Positions 9,407-17,467 of a stretch of DNA of 35,103 nt are shown here, in pieces. Source of the DNA: Burkholderiales bacterium (GTDB lineage Bacteria; Pseudomonadota; Gammaproteobacteria; Burkholderiales; SG8-39). The stretch spans positions 1-35,103 of the forward strand of contig JAHDYJ010000037.1 in assembly GCA_023383795.1 (NCBI GenBank), given 5' to 3'. Within the stretch, counting starts at the first letter, position 1. Every line of letters begins with the position of its first letter. The position numbers and the translations under genes were made by a program. Below the pieces are notes generated by a model. That model was not told the DNA's origin and searched no databases. It worked only from the letters and a program-made list of their open reading frames with translations.

Positions 9407-10591
9407 TCAGTGATCCTCGACCATCGAGAAGCGGTCGTCGGCGGCGAGGCAGGCAGCCTCCGGCAGGCCGAGCTCGCGCCGGACGATGTTCGTCCCCTGG
9501 ACGATCGAGACCATCTTGTGGAAGGCGTGGCGGCGGCTCATGCCCTCGCGCCCCATGCCGCAGTCGGTCGAGACGACCAGCCGCTCGGGCGGGAGGTGCT
9601 TCAGCGCCCGGCGGATGATGTCGGCGACCTGCGCCGGCGTCTCGACCTGGAGGATGTGGTGGTCGACCACGCCGATGGCGACCTTCTTCCCGTCCGCCAC
9701 CCCGCGGCAGATGGCTTCGAGCTCCGCGCCGCCGGTGCTGCAGGTCTCGAACGTGACGACGTCGGCGTCGACCCGGTTGAGATGCGGGATCGCCGGCAGG
9801 TAGCTCGGCTGGAAGTCGAAGATCCGCTGCCCCGCGGGATTCCCCCAGCACGTGTGGCACCAGATCTCGGTCTTGCCGCGCAGGCCGCGCACCGTGTTGT
9901 TGAACACCTCCACCATGAACTCGGGGTTCAGCACCTTGTCCGCGAGGCCCTTGGCGGCGAGCAGGTGGATCTGGGTCTCCTCCATCTGGATCACCGGGCA
10001 TCCGGCGTTCGCGAGCTCGGTGAGCTCCTCGTTCAGCGCGTCGCTCACCGCCATGATCGCCTTGCGGATGTCCTTGTAGTGGAGATCGCGCACCGCCATC
10101 GCGACGAGCTCCGGCGTGATGGTGCCGAACTTGACCGGCCGCGGCGTCAGGCGCTGCGCGGCCTTCCACACCGCCGTGTAGTGCAGCGTGCCGCGGCCGA
10201 CGGGGCCGACGAGATCCGGCATCACCCGCGCCTCGAGGATGTCGTGCAGGATGTGCCCACGCTTGTGGGCCATGCCCGCGCGCCCGCCCTGCGTGCGGTA
10301 GGCATGGGCGCCGGCGAAGCCGTCCATGCGCAGGGCCGGATACGAGAACCAGTTGTGGCCGCCGACGTCGGCGTCGAACCGGCAGTCGCCGTCGGTGACG
10401 ATGTCGATGCCGGCGGTCTCCTGGTCGCGCAGGTACGCCGAGCAGGCGTCGAGGTACTGCTCGCGGAAGAACCGGTCGACCATGGCCTCGCGGAAGTCGC
10501 GCCGGCCGAGGTTCTCGGTGTACCACGCCGGGCGCGGCAGCGAGCCGATGATGGTCGTCGGGAGCACGATGCCCGCGGTGGCCGTGTACAT
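9407..10591 (-). CDS. Stand-alone MetE C-terminal-domain methyltransferase (cobalamin-independent methionine synthase family)
   Basis: 394 residues, about half of canonical MetE (about 750). Only the catalytic Zn barrel is present; the N-terminal folate-binding half is absent. Candidate zinc ligands are His246 and Cys248 (CHTCWGN), Glu282 (FETCST) and Cys344 (STDCGMG), in the order known for MetE. The family transfers a methyl group to a thiol such as homocysteine; short forms may use other methyl donors. The gene lies between the TRAP receptor gene and the aromatic-decarboxylase-like gene rather than with methionine genes, so a catabolic methyl transfer is possible but unproven. A second, different core-MetE gene is at 26132-27244. 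Confidence 0.88.
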   Translation of the reverse strand: MYTATAGIVLPTTIIGSLPRPAWYTENLGRRDFREAMVDRFFREQYLDACSAYLRDQETAGIDIVTDGDCRFDADVGGHNWFSYPALRMDGFAGAHAYRTQGGRAGMAHKRGHILHDILEARVMPDLVGPVGRGTLHYTAVWKAAQRLTPRPVKFGTITPELVAMAVRDLHYKDIRKAIMAVSDALNEELTELANAGCPVIQMEETQIHLLAAKGLADKVLNPEFMVEVFNNTVRGLRGKTEIWCHTCWGNPAGQRIFDFQPSYLPAIPHLNRVDADVVTFETCSTGGAELEAICRGVADGKKVAIGVVDHHILQVETPAQVADIIRRALKHLPPERLVVSTDCGMGREGMSRRHAFHKMVSIVQGTNIVRRELGLPEAACLAADDRFSMVEDH

Positions 10592-10655
10592 GCGTGGAAG
10601 CCCTCCTCTCTCCGGGCGGATCAGCCTAGCATCGTTCAGACGGACCGAGCAAACG

Positions 10656-10685
10656 ATTGCATGCCGGCGCGCGCCTGTGGGTCAA
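10656..10685 (-). promoter_or_regulatory. Possible sigma-70 promoter upstream of the MetE-like/TRAP genes
   Basis: On the minus strand TTGACC (10685-10680) and TGCAAT (10661-10656) are separated by 18 bp, upstream of the MetE-like start at 10591. This fits a -35/-10 pair in the 138 bp gap after the amidohydrolase gene. Inferred from consensus only. Confidence 0.35.
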
Positions 10686-10692
10686 TGCCCAC
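10677..10692. repeat. Inverted repeat GTGGG-N6-CCCAC
   Basis: Perfect 5-bp arms with a 6-bp spacer, overlapping the -35 of the possible promoter. It resembles the half-sites clustered upstream of the other MetE-type operon (29760-29905). It may be an operator or a small hairpin. Confidence 0.4.
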
Positions 10693-10701
10693 TTGCCGCG
10701 A

Positions 10702-10717
10702 TTGGGGCTTGTCCCAA
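10702..10717. repeat. Inverted repeat TTGGG-N6-CCCAA
   Basis: Imperfect 16-bp palindrome that lies 12 bp beyond the stop codon of the amidohydrolase gene. It could be a weak hairpin ending that gene, or an operator for the MetE-like gene. There is no T-run after it. Confidence 0.35.
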
Positions 10718-10729
10718 GCGCCGCGCGCG

Positions 10730-11704
10730 CTACATCCGCAGCAGGCGCGCCGCGTTTCCGTGCAGGACCTTCGCCTTGTCCTCGGCGGACAGCATGATCC
10801 GCTCCATCCATTGCGTCCCGAGCTTGCTCGAGTCGACGAAAGGCCAGTCGATCGCGAACAGGATGCGGTCGATGCCGAGCTCCTGGATGCAGCAGAGCAT
10901 CGCCGGGTCGGAGAAGAACCCGCTCGTCGTCACGTAGAAGTGCCGGCTGAACGTGTCGCGAAAGGCGACCGGCGCATTGCCGGGACGCGAGAGCGCGTGG
11001 TCGATCCGCCAGAGCAGGTACGGCAGCGTCTCGCCGAGATGCCCGAGGATGATCTTGAGGTTCGGATACTTCTCGAACACTCCCGACAGCACCATCCTGA
11101 TTCCCGCCGTCGCGGTCTCGATCGTGAAGCCCCAGCCGGCGTTCAGCAGGCCCGGGAACCGCTCGTGATAGGGCTTCAGGTAGGTGTCGATGACCGCCGG
11201 GTGCGGGATGGCCGGGTGCAGGTAGAGCGGCACGTCGAGCTGCTGCGCGCGCTCGAAGATCGGCCAGAAGCGCGCATCGTCGATGAAGTGCTCGCCGCCG
11301 GTGAGGCCGTGGATCATCGCGCCCTTGAAGCCGAGCTCGTTCACCGTGCGTGCGAGCTCGTCGGCGGCCGCCCTCGGGTCCGCGGTCGGCAGGACGGCGA
11401 AGGCCGCGAACCGGTCCGGGCGCGCCTTGCAGGTCTGGTGCAGCCGGTCGTTGACGGCACGCGCCACGCGCACCGCGGTCGCGCCGTCGAGCTTCTGCGT
11501 CGCCGGCGCGCCGTGCGAGAGGACCTGCACGTCGACGCCCGCCTCGTCCATCTCCTTCAGGCGCAGCTCGCCGAGGTCCTCGAGCTTCTCGCGCAGCTTG
11601 CCGCCGGTCTTGCCGTCCAGGCCGGTGAACAGCGCCGCGAGCTCCCTGTCGTAGTAGTGTTCCTCGATCGCGATGACGCGAAGCTTGTCCCTGGTGATCG
11701 CCAT
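10730..11704 (-). CDS. Amidohydrolase-2 family enzyme, probable metal-dependent aromatic acid decarboxylase
   Basis: 324 residues, a TIM-barrel amidohydrolase of the PF04909 type. The metal site begins with an E-x-H motif (Glu14, His16 in IEEHYYD) rather than H-x-H, as in gamma-resorcylate and 5-carboxyvanillate decarboxylases. Further candidate ligands or catalytic residues lie in YLHPAIPHP, LGHLGETLP and the late Asp of FAIDWPF. These enzymes remove CO2 from hydroxybenzoates. The ATG at 11704 has GAGGAGGAGC upstream. Neighbours are an EamA exporter gene upstream and the MetE-like/TRAP genes downstream. A hydrolase rather than a decarboxylase cannot be excluded. Confidence 0.87.
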   Translation of the reverse strand: MAITRDKLRVIAIEEHYYDRELAALFTGLDGKTGGKLREKLEDLGELRLKEMDEAGVDVQVLSHGAPATQKLDGATAVRVARAVNDRLHQTCKARPDRFAAFAVLPTADPRAAADELARTVNELGFKGAMIHGLTGGEHFIDDARFWPIFERAQQLDVPLYLHPAIPHPAVIDTYLKPYHERFPGLLNAGWGFTIETATAGIRMVLSGVFEKYPNLKIILGHLGETLPYLLWRIDHALSRPGNAPVAFRDTFSRHFYVTTSGFFSDPAMLCCIQELGIDRILFAIDWPFVDSSKLGTQWMERIMLSAEDKAKVLHGNAARLLRM

Positions 11705-11778
11705 GCCTTGCTCCTCCTCGAACGGGCGCGACTCCTCGACGGAACTGTAGCAGCACCTGCGTCGGGGCGCCCGGGGCG

Positions 11779-12666
11779 CTACCCCCGCCGGCTCTCCCGG
11801 CTCACGCTGTAGTAGGTCCCCGAGAAGATGACCGCCGCGCCGACCATCGTCGCGAGCTCGATCGGCTCGTCGTAGAACAGGAATCCGACCAGCGCGATCA
11901 GCGGCAGGCGCAGGAAATCGAGCGGAACGACCAGCGTGGCGTCGGCGAGCCGGAAGGCGCGCGTCATGCAGTAGTGCGCGCTGAAGCCGGCGGCGCCGAC
12001 GCCGACGATCCAGGGCAGGTCGGCAACGGTCGGTGCGACCCACTGCGGCAGCGCGGGCGCGAGGCCGAGCGGCAGCTGGATCACCGACATGTAGAACAGC
12101 ACCACGAGCGGCGAGTCGGTGCTCGAGAGCCGCTTGGTCGCGATCATCGTGGCGGCGTAGGCGAACGAGCCGGCGAGCATCACGAGCGCCGCCGGATGGA
12201 CGAAGCCGAAGCCGGGCCGCAGGATGATCAGGATGCCGGCCAGTCCGAGCACCAGCATCACGAGCCGCCCGCGGTTGAGCCGCTCGCCCAGGAGCAGCGC
12301 GGCGAGCACCGCGGTCCACACCGGCATCGTGAACTCGATCGCGAAGACGGTCGCGAGCGAGAGCATGCCGATCGCGTAGACCCAGCAGAACTGGCCGCCG
12401 AAATGCAGCACGTTGCGCACGAGGTGGACGCCGAAGCGACCGGTGCGCAGCGCGCCGACGCCGTAGCGCGGCAGCACCGCCGCCACCATGGCGAGAGCGA
12501 CCAGGCTGCGCAGGAACAGCACCTGGAACGTGCCCATCGTGCCGAGGAGCTCGCGCACCGCGATCGCCATGATCGAGAAGGACAGGAGCGTCCCGACCAT
12601 CCAGGCGACCGCGCGCAGCGCCGCGGGTACGGCCGGCGTGCGGCTCGCGGTCAGTAAATCGGCCAC
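11779..12666 (-). CDS. EamA/DMT-family transporter
   Basis: 295 residues with about ten membrane segments arranged as two EamA repeats; the second begins near VMLAGSFAYAATMIATK. Such proteins export or exchange small metabolites across the inner membrane. The GTG at 12666 follows AGGGGGAAAAG, and the membrane region starts about 25 residues later. An in-frame ATG at 12792 would add an Arg-rich, unlikely leader. The gene lies 74 bp upstream of the amidohydrolase gene on the same strand and may be its co-transcribed partner. Substrate unknown. Confidence 0.9.
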   Translation of the reverse strand: MADLLTASRTPAVPAALRAVAWMVGTLLSFSIMAIAVRELLGTMGTFQVLFLRSLVALAMVAAVLPRYGVGALRTGRFGVHLVRNVLHFGGQFCWVYAIGMLSLATVFAIEFTMPVWTAVLAALLLGERLNRGRLVMLVLGLAGILIILRPGFGFVHPAALVMLAGSFAYAATMIATKRLSSTDSPLVVLFYMSVIQLPLGLAPALPQWVAPTVADLPWIVGVGAAGFSAHYCMTRAFRLADATLVVPLDFLRLPLIALVGFLFYDEPIELATMVGAAVIFSGTYYSVSRESRRG

Positions 12667-12867
12667 CTTTTCCCCCTGCACGGCTGCCCGCCATCGCGCA
12701 CGCGCGCGGGTCGGCGGCCGGCAGTGTAGCAGGCGGCTGCGGGGCGTCCGCACTCGGCGAACCCTCCTCCGCGCGCCGGGGACTCTCGGCACGATCCCGC
12801 CTGCGCCGGGTCCTTCACGCGGATCGGGCGACTGCGAACGGGGCCGTAGACCCTCCGGCGGACTTTC

Positions 12868-15090
12868 CTAGCGCGCGACCGCCTTCTGCGCATTGCCGTA
12901 CGTCGCGAGGTCGATCTTCCCGCCGGTCGCAGCGCCTTCTCGCGGCGGGGTCGGGACGTACTCCGGCGGCGGCGGCTCGCCGCGCGCCTTGCGCGCGCGC
13001 GCCTGCGCCGGCGTCTCCATGCGCTTCGCGATCGCGACCGCGGCCTTGCGGTCGACCGGCTGCGGCCCGACGTCGTTCGGCACCGGCATCATGCTCGCAG
13101 GGTAGTACGCCATCGGCTTCTTCTCCGGGTCGATGCGGTGGTCGAGGTCGAGATCGCGCTCGCTCACGCCCTTCACGGGCTTCACGCATACGCCGTTCAC
13201 GATCTCGAGGTCGAGCCACCATTTCTTGACCGGGTTGCGCTTGCCGTGGCCGAGATAGTCGTCGAGCCGCACCGCGATCGGCACCAGGATCGGTTTCAGC
13301 CAGAATGCGTTCACCCCGCACCAGCTCGCGATGCGCTGCACCAGCGGCCCGTCGGCGGTCACCACCTTGTTGAGCGGACAGGTCTTCATGCAGCGCCCGC
13401 AAGCCGAGCCCTTGGCGTTGGTGAGCCGATAGCGCGCGCAGCGCTCGACATCGGGCTTCCACGTCTCGTAGCCGTTGAACACGATCTTGTCGCCCCACGG
13501 GATCGCGTCGCACGGACATTCGCGCGCGCACTTCCAGCAGTGGCTGCAGAAGTACTGCAGGCCGAAGTCGATCGGCCGGTCCGGCGCGAGCGGCAGGTCG
13601 GTGGTGAGCACGACCGACTTGAAGCGCGGCCCGACGAACGGGTTCAGCACCAGCTCGCCGATGCGGCTGAGCTCGCCCAGTCCGGCGAGAAGCAGCAGCG
13701 GAATGTGCAGCACGTCGCTGTCGACGTTGGTCTGCGAGCGCGCCGGGAACCCGAGCTGGCGGATGACGTCGCTCATCACCCCGGCGATCTCGGCGCCGCG
13801 CAGGTAGCCGCGCATCGACTGCGCGCCGGAGATCCAGTCGTCGCCGCTCGCGCCCTCCATCGTGTCGTACTCCTGGTCGATCAGCATGACCACGGCGTAC
13901 TTGTGCTTCGGCTCGATCGGCGTGCCGTCCTGGCCGTGCGAGTACCAGGCGTAGCGCGGCACCTCGCAGATGCCGGCGAGATCGGCGCCGAGGAAATAGG
14001 CGAGCGACTTGATCGCGCGGGCGTTCGCCGCCGGGTCGCCGTAGCGCGAGCGGTCCGCCTCCGCCGCCACCTGGCCGTCCTGCAGCGGCACCATGCCGCG
14101 CATCATCGCCATCATCCCGGCGGTGTGCGGCTGCTTGAACGCGAAGCGGTTGCGCTCGGCCTGCGCCTTGTCGCCGAGATCGCCGCGCAGCGCGCGATCG
14201 AAGAACGACGCGCGCTTCGGCACGCGCGGTATCTCGTCGTCGAGGATGAGCGTCGTCGGCCGATCGACGCGCCGCACCTGCTCCATCGGATACCGGCTGA
14301 GGTGCGTCGCGCGCCTGCCGCGGCGGTTGCGCTCGCGGCCCGACGTCGCGCCGTTGATCCCGAACCAGTAGCGCAAGCCGCGCGCGCCCGCGAGCGCCGC
14401 GGCCGCGAGCGGTCGATCCGTCTCGAGTCCGTAGGACGTCGTGACGACCGCCAGCGCGAACCGCTCGCCCACGTAGGGATTGCGCAGCCGGTCGCCCGCG
14501 CGGACCGCAAGGCCCGCGAGCACGGCGAGCCGCTCGGCGTCGACCATGCCGTGGCCCGCGACGTGCGCGCGCGCCGGGAAGCCCATCGCCCGGATGTGGC
14601 CCGCGACGGCCACCGCGATCTCGGCCGCGCGTATGCTGACGACCTCGTCGGCCGCCGGCGCGACCCAGGCGTGCGCCAGGTTGTCGGGTTCAGGGGCGCG
14701 CTCCGGTTCGACCAGCACCACCACCGCGTGGTCGTGTGCGAGCGGCTCGGCGCCGCGCAGCCACGCGCTCGCCGGCATCCGGCAGACGCCGACCTGGGTC
14801 GCGTTCATGAAGTAGGCGTAGCCCTTGATGTCGACGGCGCGACGCGCGAGATCGTCCGGCACCGGCGCCAGCTGCGGCGCGGGGTCGGCTGCAGCGTGCG
14901 TGGCGACGAGCTCGAGGTAGGTGCGTGCGGCGCGACCGAGCGGCCCTTGCGGGGCGGCGAGCGGCGGCGGTGGATCGGCGGGGGCGCGCGCCGCCTCGAT
15001 CCCGACGATGGTCGGGTCGCGCGGCCGCGACTCGAGCGGGAAGGGTCCGAGGTGATAGGGCCGGTCGTCGCTTCGGGTGCGCAGGAACAT
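12868..15090 (-). CDS. Reductive-dehalogenase-like double [4Fe-4S] corrinoid protein, cytoplasmic type
   Basis: 740 residues. The first iron-sulfur motif is C515-x2-C518-x2-C521-x3-C525-P. The second is C551-x12-C564-x2-C567-x3-C571-P; the x12 spacing is the RdhA pattern. Upstream of these lie two related blocks: about 84-222 (DIKGYAYFMNATQVGVCRMP...NPYVGERF...VVTT) and about 357-500 (AIKSLAYFLGADLAGICEVP...NPFVGPRF...VLTT). They look like a duplicated corrinoid-binding core, the N-terminal copy probably vestigial, as reported for the soluble catabolic dehalogenase NpRdhA. There is no Tat signal and no RdhB-like anchor gene, so it should be cytoplasmic and non-respiratory. A Pro-rich tail follows residue 650. 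The ATG at 15090 has GGAGG upstream. QueG is excluded by length (about 380). Corrinoid binding and the substrate are inferred. Confidence 0.82.
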   Translation of the reverse strand: MFLRTRSDDRPYHLGPFPLESRPRDPTIVGIEAARAPADPPPPLAAPQGPLGRAARTYLELVATHAAADPAPQLAPVPDDLARRAVDIKGYAYFMNATQVGVCRMPASAWLRGAEPLAHDHAVVVLVEPERAPEPDNLAHAWVAPAADEVVSIRAAEIAVAVAGHIRAMGFPARAHVAGHGMVDAERLAVLAGLAVRAGDRLRNPYVGERFALAVVTTSYGLETDRPLAAAALAGARGLRYWFGINGATSGRERNRRGRRATHLSRYPMEQVRRVDRPTTLILDDEIPRVPKRASFFDRALRGDLGDKAQAERNRFAFKQPHTAGMMAMMRGMVPLQDGQVAAEADRSRYGDPAANARAIKSLAYFLGADLAGICEVPRYAWYSHGQDGTPIEPKHKYAVVMLIDQEYDTMEGASGDDWISGAQSMRGYLRGAEIAGVMSDVIRQLGFPARSQTNVDSDVLHIPLLLLAGLGELSRIGELVLNPFVGPRFKSVVLTTDLPLAPDRPIDFGLQYFCSHCWKCARECPCDAIPWGDKIVFNGYETWKPDVERCARYRLTNAKGSACGRCMKTCPLNKVVTADGPLVQRIASWCGVNAFWLKPILVPIAVRLDDYLGHGKRNPVKKWWLDLEIVNGVCVKPVKGVSERDLDLDHRIDPEKKPMAYYPASMMPVPNDVGPQPVDRKAAVAIAKRMETPAQARARKARGEPPPPEYVPTPPREGAATGGKIDLATYGNAQKAVAR

Positions 15091-15115
15091 GGCTCGCCTC
15101 CTCGGCGCGCGCGAC

Positions 15116-15135
15116 GGGCGGTGCCCGCACCGCCC
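15116..15135. promoter_or_regulatory. 20-bp perfect palindrome in the leader of the dehalogenase-like gene
   Basis: GGGCGGTGC-N2-GCACCGCCC, nine-base perfect arms, 25 bp before the minus-strand start at 15090. It could be an operator in the divergent control region or a hairpin near the ribosome binding site. No regulator gene is adjacent. Confidence 0.55.
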
Positions 15136-15336
15136 GCGCGCACAGGCCCAGAGGATGCACGCCCGCCCAAGGACGGGCAATTCGGCGATCGCTAATGGCG
15201 CGCATAAGGCGATCGCACCCGCCGCCGTACCACCTTTCGCGGCGCATCGAGCGGCTTCCGGACGCAATCGCGTACCATGCGGCACCCGCGCCGCGGCAGC
15301 GGCCGCGGGGCAGCGCACGCGCAGAGCGGAGTCGGA

Positions 15337-16326
15337 TTGGCACACCTCGTCGCCGCGTTCGGAACGTCGCACAGCCCGGCGCTCGGCAGCCCGGCCGAGG
15401 ATTTCGTCGAGCACGCGCGGCGCGACGAGGCCTATCCCCACCACCTGGACCTCGCCGGCAATCCGACGACCTATGCCGCGCTCGTCCGCAGCGCGCCGCC
15501 GACGATCGCGCAGGAGATCACGCCGGAACGGGTCGCGGCGCGGGTCGCGGCGTGCGCCGGCGCGATCGCGCGGCTCGACGCGGCGATCGCGGCCGCGGAG
15601 CTGGACGCGCTGGTGATCGTGGGCGACGACCAGCACGAGCAGTACCGCGGCGAGAACCTGCCCGCCTTCCTGGTCTACTGGGGCGAGCGGATCACGAACA
15701 CCGTCTCGGATCTGCCGGCGTCGGCGCCCGAGTACTGGAAACGCGCGCGCGCCCAGTACCACGAGCCGGACGGACCGCGCGACTATCCGGTGGCTGCGGA
15801 TCTCGGCCGGCATCTGATCGAGTTCCTGGTCGCGCGGGAGTTCGACGTCGCGCACGGCCGCAAGCTGCCGCGCGACCGCGGCGAGGGGCACGCATTCGGA
15901 TTCGTGCACCGGCGGCTGATGACCGGGCGGATCGTTCCGGTGCTGCCGGTCGCGGTCAACACCTACTATCCGCCGAATCAACCCCGGCCGGGCCGGTGCT
16001 ACCGGCTCGGGCAGGCGATCCGCGCTGCGGTCGAGGCCTGGGCCGCGGACGGGCGTGTCGGCATCATCGCCTCGGGCGGGCTGAGCCACTTCACCGTGAA
16101 CGAGCCGCTCGATCGGGCGGTGCTCGACGCGTGCCGCGCGGGCGACGGCAAGCGGCTCGCGGCGCTGCCGCTCGCGCAACTGAACTCGGGCAACTCCGAG
16201 ATCCGCAACTGGATCGTCGCCGCCGGCGCCGCCGAAGGGCTGCGCACGCGCTGGCAGGAGTACATCCCGTTCTACCGGACCCCGGCCGGCACCGGCTGCG
16301 CGATGGCGTTCGCCGAATGGCGGTGA
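15337..16326 (+). CDS. LigB-type (class III) extradiol dioxygenase catalytic subunit
   Basis: 329 residues from a TTG start at 15337. The start is chosen because GGAG lies five bases upstream and it places the family motif GTSHSP with His12, the same position as the iron ligand His12 of LigB. An ATG at 15277 has no ribosome site and adds unrelated sequence. Other landmarks are GDDQHEQY (region of the second histidine ligand), GGLSHF and GNSEIRNW, whose Glu matches the carboxylate ligand. It is expected to cleave a catecholic ring using Fe(II) and O2. No LigA-like small subunit gene is adjacent. It is divergent from the dehalogenase-like gene and lies 139 bp upstream of a TAXI receptor gene on the same strand. 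Confidence 0.87.
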   Translation: MAHLVAAFGTSHSPALGSPAEDFVEHARRDEAYPHHLDLAGNPTTYAALVRSAPPTIAQEITPERVAARVAACAGAIARLDAAIAAAELDALVIVGDDQHEQYRGENLPAFLVYWGERITNTVSDLPASAPEYWKRARAQYHEPDGPRDYPVAADLGRHLIEFLVAREFDVAHGRKLPRDRGEGHAFGFVHRRLMTGRIVPVLPVAVNTYYPPNQPRPGRCYRLGQAIRAAVEAWAADGRVGIIASGGLSHFTVNEPLDRAVLDACRAGDGKRLAALPLAQLNSGNSEIRNWIVAAGAAEGLRTRWQEYIPFYRTPAGTGCAMAFAEWR

Positions 16327-16465
16327 GCGTCCGCCGCGGACCGCAATGCGGTACGCTTGCGCTCGCTGCCGACCGCAGCAGTACGATCGCGCGCCGCAGG
16401 GCGGGCGCGCAACCGGCGCCGCCCGCCGCGGCGGATCGCAGTCGACCACTGGAGGAGAATCGGGT

Positions 16466-17440
16466 ATGAAGCTCATCGCCAAGCTCGGCAGCGCGATGCT
16501 GGCGTCGTGCGCCGCCGCCGGCATCGGCGGCGCCGCGCATGCGCAGCAAGTCTCGATCGGGACGTCGAACCCCGGATCGATCTACCACTCGTCGGGGACC
16601 GTGATCGCGAAGCTCCTGAACGAGAAGGCCAACGTCAAGGCTACGATCCAGCCGTTCGCGAGTCCGAACGTGTTCATCCCGTCGGTGAACGCCGGCGAGA
16701 TGCAGCTCGGCCTCGCCAACATCGCCGAGCTGCGCTGGGCGCTCGCGGGCGAGGAGCACTTCGCCGGCCGGCCGCATCCGCAGCTGCGGGCGGTGGCGGT
16801 GATGTACCCGCTGCGCTCGGCGATCTTCGTGCGCAAGGACTCCGAGATCAGGAAGCTCGAGGATCTCAAGGGGCGCCCGGCGCTCGACGGCTTCACCAGC
16901 CAGAAGATCATCCTGCCGCTGCTCGACGCGATGTACGCCACCGTCGGCATGACCCGCAAGGACATGCGGGCGGTGCAGGTGCCCAACGTCGTCGCGGGCG
17001 CCGACGTGTTCGCCGCCGGGAAATCGGACATGTTCTTCTTCGCGATCGGCGCCGCGAAGCCGCGCGAGACCGACGCCGCGGTCGGCGGCATCCGGATGCT
17101 GTCGCTGCCGAGCTCGCCGGAGGCGCTCGCCAAGGTGCGCGAGCACTTCCCGCCCGGGTATCTCCGCCTCGAGAACCCGAGCCCGGCGAACGTCGGCGTG
17201 CTCGAGCCGGGCTACTCGCTTGCCTACGACGCGCTCGTGTTCGCCAGCGCCAAGACCCCGGACGAGGTGGCGTACCAGACCGCCAAGGTGATGCACGAGA
17301 ACGCGAAGGCGATGGGCGAGCAGTTCCCGCCGTTCCGGCTGTTCGACGCGAAGGCGATGGCGAAGGACCAGACGCCGCTCGAATACCATCCGGGGGCGAT
17401 CAAATACTTCAGGGAAGCCGGCATCTGGTCCGGCAAGTGA
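16466..17440 (+). CDS. TAXI-family TRAP transporter receptor
   Basis: 324 residues. The signal peptide ends at AHA/QQ (residue 26) and is followed by the TAXI hallmark IGTSNPGSIYHSSGTVIAKLLN, the usual start of these receptors. It binds an organic anion in the periplasm for the fused permease encoded 27 bp downstream. GGAGGAGA lies upstream of the ATG. Location after a ring-cleavage dioxygenase gene suggests an aromatic or related acid as ligand (inference). Confidence 0.93.
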   Translation: MKLIAKLGSAMLASCAAAGIGGAAHAQQVSIGTSNPGSIYHSSGTVIAKLLNEKANVKATIQPFASPNVFIPSVNAGEMQLGLANIAELRWALAGEEHFAGRPHPQLRAVAVMYPLRSAIFVRKDSEIRKLEDLKGRPALDGFTSQKIILPLLDAMYATVGMTRKDMRAVQVPNVVAGADVFAAGKSDMFFFAIGAAKPRETDAAVGGIRMLSLPSSPEALAKVREHFPPGYLRLENPSPANVGVLEPGYSLAYDALVFASAKTPDEVAYQTAKVMHENAKAMGEQFPPFRLFDAKAMAKDQTPLEYHPGAIKYFREAGIWSGK

Positions 17441-17467
17441 GCGGCCCGCGTCGGGCCTGACTCCCGA

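Noticed and set aside
8180..11812. Very long plus-strand open frame (1210 codons)
   Set aside because: It is antisense to four well-supported genes and its translation is Arg/Asp/His/Ala-rich low complexity, typical of shadows in GC-rich DNA.
12868..15090. Epoxyqueuosine reductase (QueG) as the identity of the double 4Fe-4S protein
   Set aside because: QueG is about 380 residues with a single core and HEAT-like tail; this protein has 740 residues, a duplicated core and the CX12CX2CX3C spacing of RdhA.
15116..15135. Palindrome with GGTGC and GCACC read as an NtrC site
   Set aside because: The half-sites are in reverse order and only 2 bp apart; NtrC needs GCACC-N5-GGTGC.
15184..15216. Two GCGATCGC octamers resembling cyanobacterial HIP1 repeats
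   Set aside because: GCGATCGC-like words occur in many coding parts of this GC-rich window, so they carry little weight by themselves.
15277..15336. ATG at 15277 as start of the LigB-type gene
   Set aside because: No ribosome binding site, and it adds 20 unrelated residues. The TTG at 15337 has GGAG upstream and puts the metal-binding His at position 12 as in LigB.
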